Positions 62,571 through 64,000 of a stretch of 64,000 bases of DNA are shown piece after piece (within the stretch, counting starts at the first letter, position 1; each line of letters opens with the position of its first letter). The notes beneath the pieces are model-generated. The model saw only the letters and a list, made by a program, of their open reading frames with translations. It made no database searches and had not been told where the DNA came from. The position numbers and the translations under genes were made by a program. Origin of the DNA: Paratrimastix pyriformis (lineage: Eukaryota > Preaxostyla > Paratrimastigidae). The stretch lies in NCBI GenBank assembly GCA_027972325.1, contig JAPMOS010000114.1, positions 1 to 64,000 on the forward strand. Reading direction: 5' to 3'.

Positions 62571-63427
62571 TCATTAAGTTGTTGTATTTGGACATTTGTT
62601 AATGTGCCTACATTCTTCCAATCTATTACATTACGACAATCAACACAAACTAAGTCACCCCATTGTGGTTTTGATGGCATCTCAGGCTTATTTACATTAA
62701 TCTGTGCTATTCGTTGTGATAAGTACTCAGGCTTATAATAAAAGGTCATCATGAATTCACCCGTTTTGTTCTGACGGTTTAACTCACTCCATTCACATGA
62801 TTGGACATTAAGGTTTGATAAATCGAGCCCGTTCTGCTTTATAGTTGATGCAATGTATTTGTCCTTATCAGTCATCAGGCTGAAGGCAATTGAATCAATA
62901 TTCCATAAGCCCGTGATTGTTGCATGGATGTATTGAATCGAATCATTCATAAAATACCATTTGTCGTATTCATCTTTCCATTTATCAAACTTAGCATAAT
63001 AGTCATCCATCTGTTTTAGGTATGAATCATTCATTTTGATAATGTTTTGAACTCCTTTTTCACATTCAGATAACTCTTTAGGGGCTGAATCTTCAATGTC
63101 TTTCAGACAGTCCCAATTCTTAGCACATGACTCAATCTTCGAACAGTTTACACACTTTTGGAACTGTGCCTCAGTAGTCGATTTAGCTATTGCCGGAAAA
63201 AACTCTGTATATGAATCAAAGTCAAAGTTGTTGGAATGCGCAAAAGTTAATGCCTGTGGCACCGTGAAATCACTGTAAAAGGCTCTCGTTTTACTCCCTC
63301 CACGTAACGGCATTTCAACACGTAACTTAGCATATAATGCCTTTAACTCACGCTTTCTGTCTTCACCTTCTACCTTCATCAGATTGTCATATCGACGTTT
63401 TGATATAAAGTCCATTTTTAACGTCAA
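62540..63427 (-). CDS. Cys-rich viral protein of unknown function
   Basis: 295 residues. Cys clusters at CVNCSKIESCAKNWDC (about residues 90-106) and VCVDCRNVIDW...LNECV near the C-terminus. Between them is an aromatic/Lys-rich helical stretch (YLKQMDDYYAKFDKWKDEYD). The late C-x2-C...N...Q..C pattern recalls entry/fusion-complex proteins of poxvirus-like viruses (A16/G9/J5 group), but the resemblance is weak and by eye. The ATG at 63427 is taken as start; a nearby alternative is the internal MDFISKRRYDN. Confidence 0.4.
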   Translation of the reverse strand: MTLKMDFISKRRYDNLMKVEGEDRKRELKALYAKLRVEMPLRGGSKTRAFYSDFTVPQALTFAHSNNFDFDSYTEFFPAIAKSTTEAQFQKCVNCSKIESCAKNWDCLKDIEDSAPKELSECEKGVQNIIKMNDSYLKQMDDYYAKFDKWKDEYDKWYFMNDSIQYIHATITGLWNIDSIAFSLMTDKDKYIASTIKQNGLDLSNLNVQSCEWSELNRQNKTGEFMMTFYYKPEYLSQRIAQINVNKPEMPSKPQWGDLVCVDCRNVIDWKNVGTLTNVQIQQLNECVVNAEGKR

Positions 63428-63563
63428 CCTGATGTAACTGACATTGTTCTGTTGAAAAGCATTGATGAACTTACTTTCTGTGCAAAGCTACGCTCTTCAT
63501 TTCCCAATGAATCATTCTTAATGCTATACAAGGTGAAATTTTCGATGAGTACTGTATACAACA

Positions 63564-64000
63564 TGGGTGGAAACATTAGTTATAATTCGATTAGGCAAGA
63601 CCTGTTGAACTATCTGTCTGTCAATGAAACCAACATCATAATGCAACAAGTCAATGTGGTTCTTAATGCAAAGAATGAAATCATCTTTCGTAACATAGCT
63701 CACATCAAAAACGTGAAGATTTCTTTTGCCAATGACATAAAGAACCAAATCATAGCCAAAACGATATTGGAATCAACATCTGCCACATCTGCATTCAACG
63801 ACATCCTGAACAAGATATCAGAAAAGCAAAACCAAGGTGGTATCTTTACCGCTAACTTTAACGTGCTCGACATGATTAAGAAGCTAAAGAACGTGGTTGA
63901 TGTCAATCGTGTCAACCAACAGATGCAAAACATACGAAACTCATTCGACGTCGTCAATTCCTTCCAAGTTATTAATGATGCTTTTGTTCCTTCATCAAGC
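63564..64000 (+). CDS. Possible N-myristoylated viral membrane protein (L1R/F9L-like pattern), runs off the window
   Basis: From ATG at 63564: MGGNISYNSIRQDLLNYLSV, a good N-myristoylation signal (Gly2, Ser6). Then IIMQQVNVVLNAKNEIIFRN, IAHIKNVKISFANDIKNQII and AFNDILNKISEKQNQ. The Gly2-myristoyl start, a run of short amphipathic helices and N-x-I/V-type strands resemble the L1R/F9L membrane proteins of large DNA viruses, which act in entry (family knowledge). At least 145 residues; the C-terminal membrane span, if any, is beyond the window. An upstream in-frame ATG (63547) is less likely because it would hide the myristoylation site. Confidence 0.5.

Larger units (their letters stand above)
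52398..64000. mobile_element. Endogenous DJR-capsid DNA-virus-like element (Polinton-like or small NCLDV-like), partial
   Basis: Dense intron-less genes on both strands in AT-rich DNA: a ssDNA-binding-like protein, S74-domain fibre-like protein, membrane protein, acidic protein, A32-like ATPase, probable double-jelly-roll major capsid protein, further small proteins and a possible myristoylated protein. Base composition and gene style are unlike the left part. The right end is outside the window; no polymerase or integrase is in view, so the family is not fixed. Most frames look open, with about one or two breaks, so the copy is probably young. Its left boundary is somewhere between 50900 and 52397. 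Confidence 0.75.

Overview
The window looks like nuclear DNA of a unicellular eukaryote. Genes are split by short GT-AG introns of roughly 45-80 nt, and there are LINEs, an LTR element, long microsatellites and a tandem satellite. No bacterial operon layout is visible. The lineage cannot be named from sequence alone. By eye the left 51 kb is GC-rich. From about 51.5 kb to the right end it is AT-rich, with densely packed intron-less genes on both strands.

Layout. 1-6.2 kb: a decayed piece with a restriction-like endonuclease domain, then a 1.4-kb module present twice. Its second copy is interrupted by a very young 1.5-kb mini LTR element with identical 80-bp LTRs and a 4-bp target duplication; the first copy preserves the empty site. 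6.2-22.6 kb: LINE territory. It holds an SR-rich gag-like remnant, a reverse-strand LINE 3' fragment, a LINE insertion with RT, RNase H and a (CA)n tail between 10-bp target duplications, and two head-to-tail copies of a LINE 5' part. That 5' part carries an ORF1-like region, a ubiquitin-protease-like domain and an APE-type endonuclease.

22.6-50.9 kb: three copies (two long, one short) of a large element. The long copies carry, on the minus strand, a retroviral/Ginger-type DDE integrase, a multi-exon gene joining a ParB-like domain to an N6/N4 DNA methyltransferase, a basic histone-H1-like protein and a small unknown protein. Next comes an array of about 14 or about 23 palindrome-rich units of about 140 bp, and then, divergently on the plus strand, an unknown gene that in copy I has a tandem paralogue. 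No reverse transcriptase, polymerase or capsid gene was seen in it. This ParB-methylase-integrase-satellite assembly is my best candidate for an undescribed system.

50.9-64 kb: after an abrupt junction inside the third copy there is a divergent relative of the duplicated module gene, then AT-rich repeats, then part of a DNA-virus-like element that runs off the window. It has a fibre-like protein with an S74 chaperone domain, an A32-like packaging ATPase, a probable double-jelly-roll major capsid protein, membrane proteins and a possibly myristoylated protein. It is treated here as an endogenous viral fossil.

Almost all recognisable content is mobile or viral; no ordinary host housekeeping gene was recognised.
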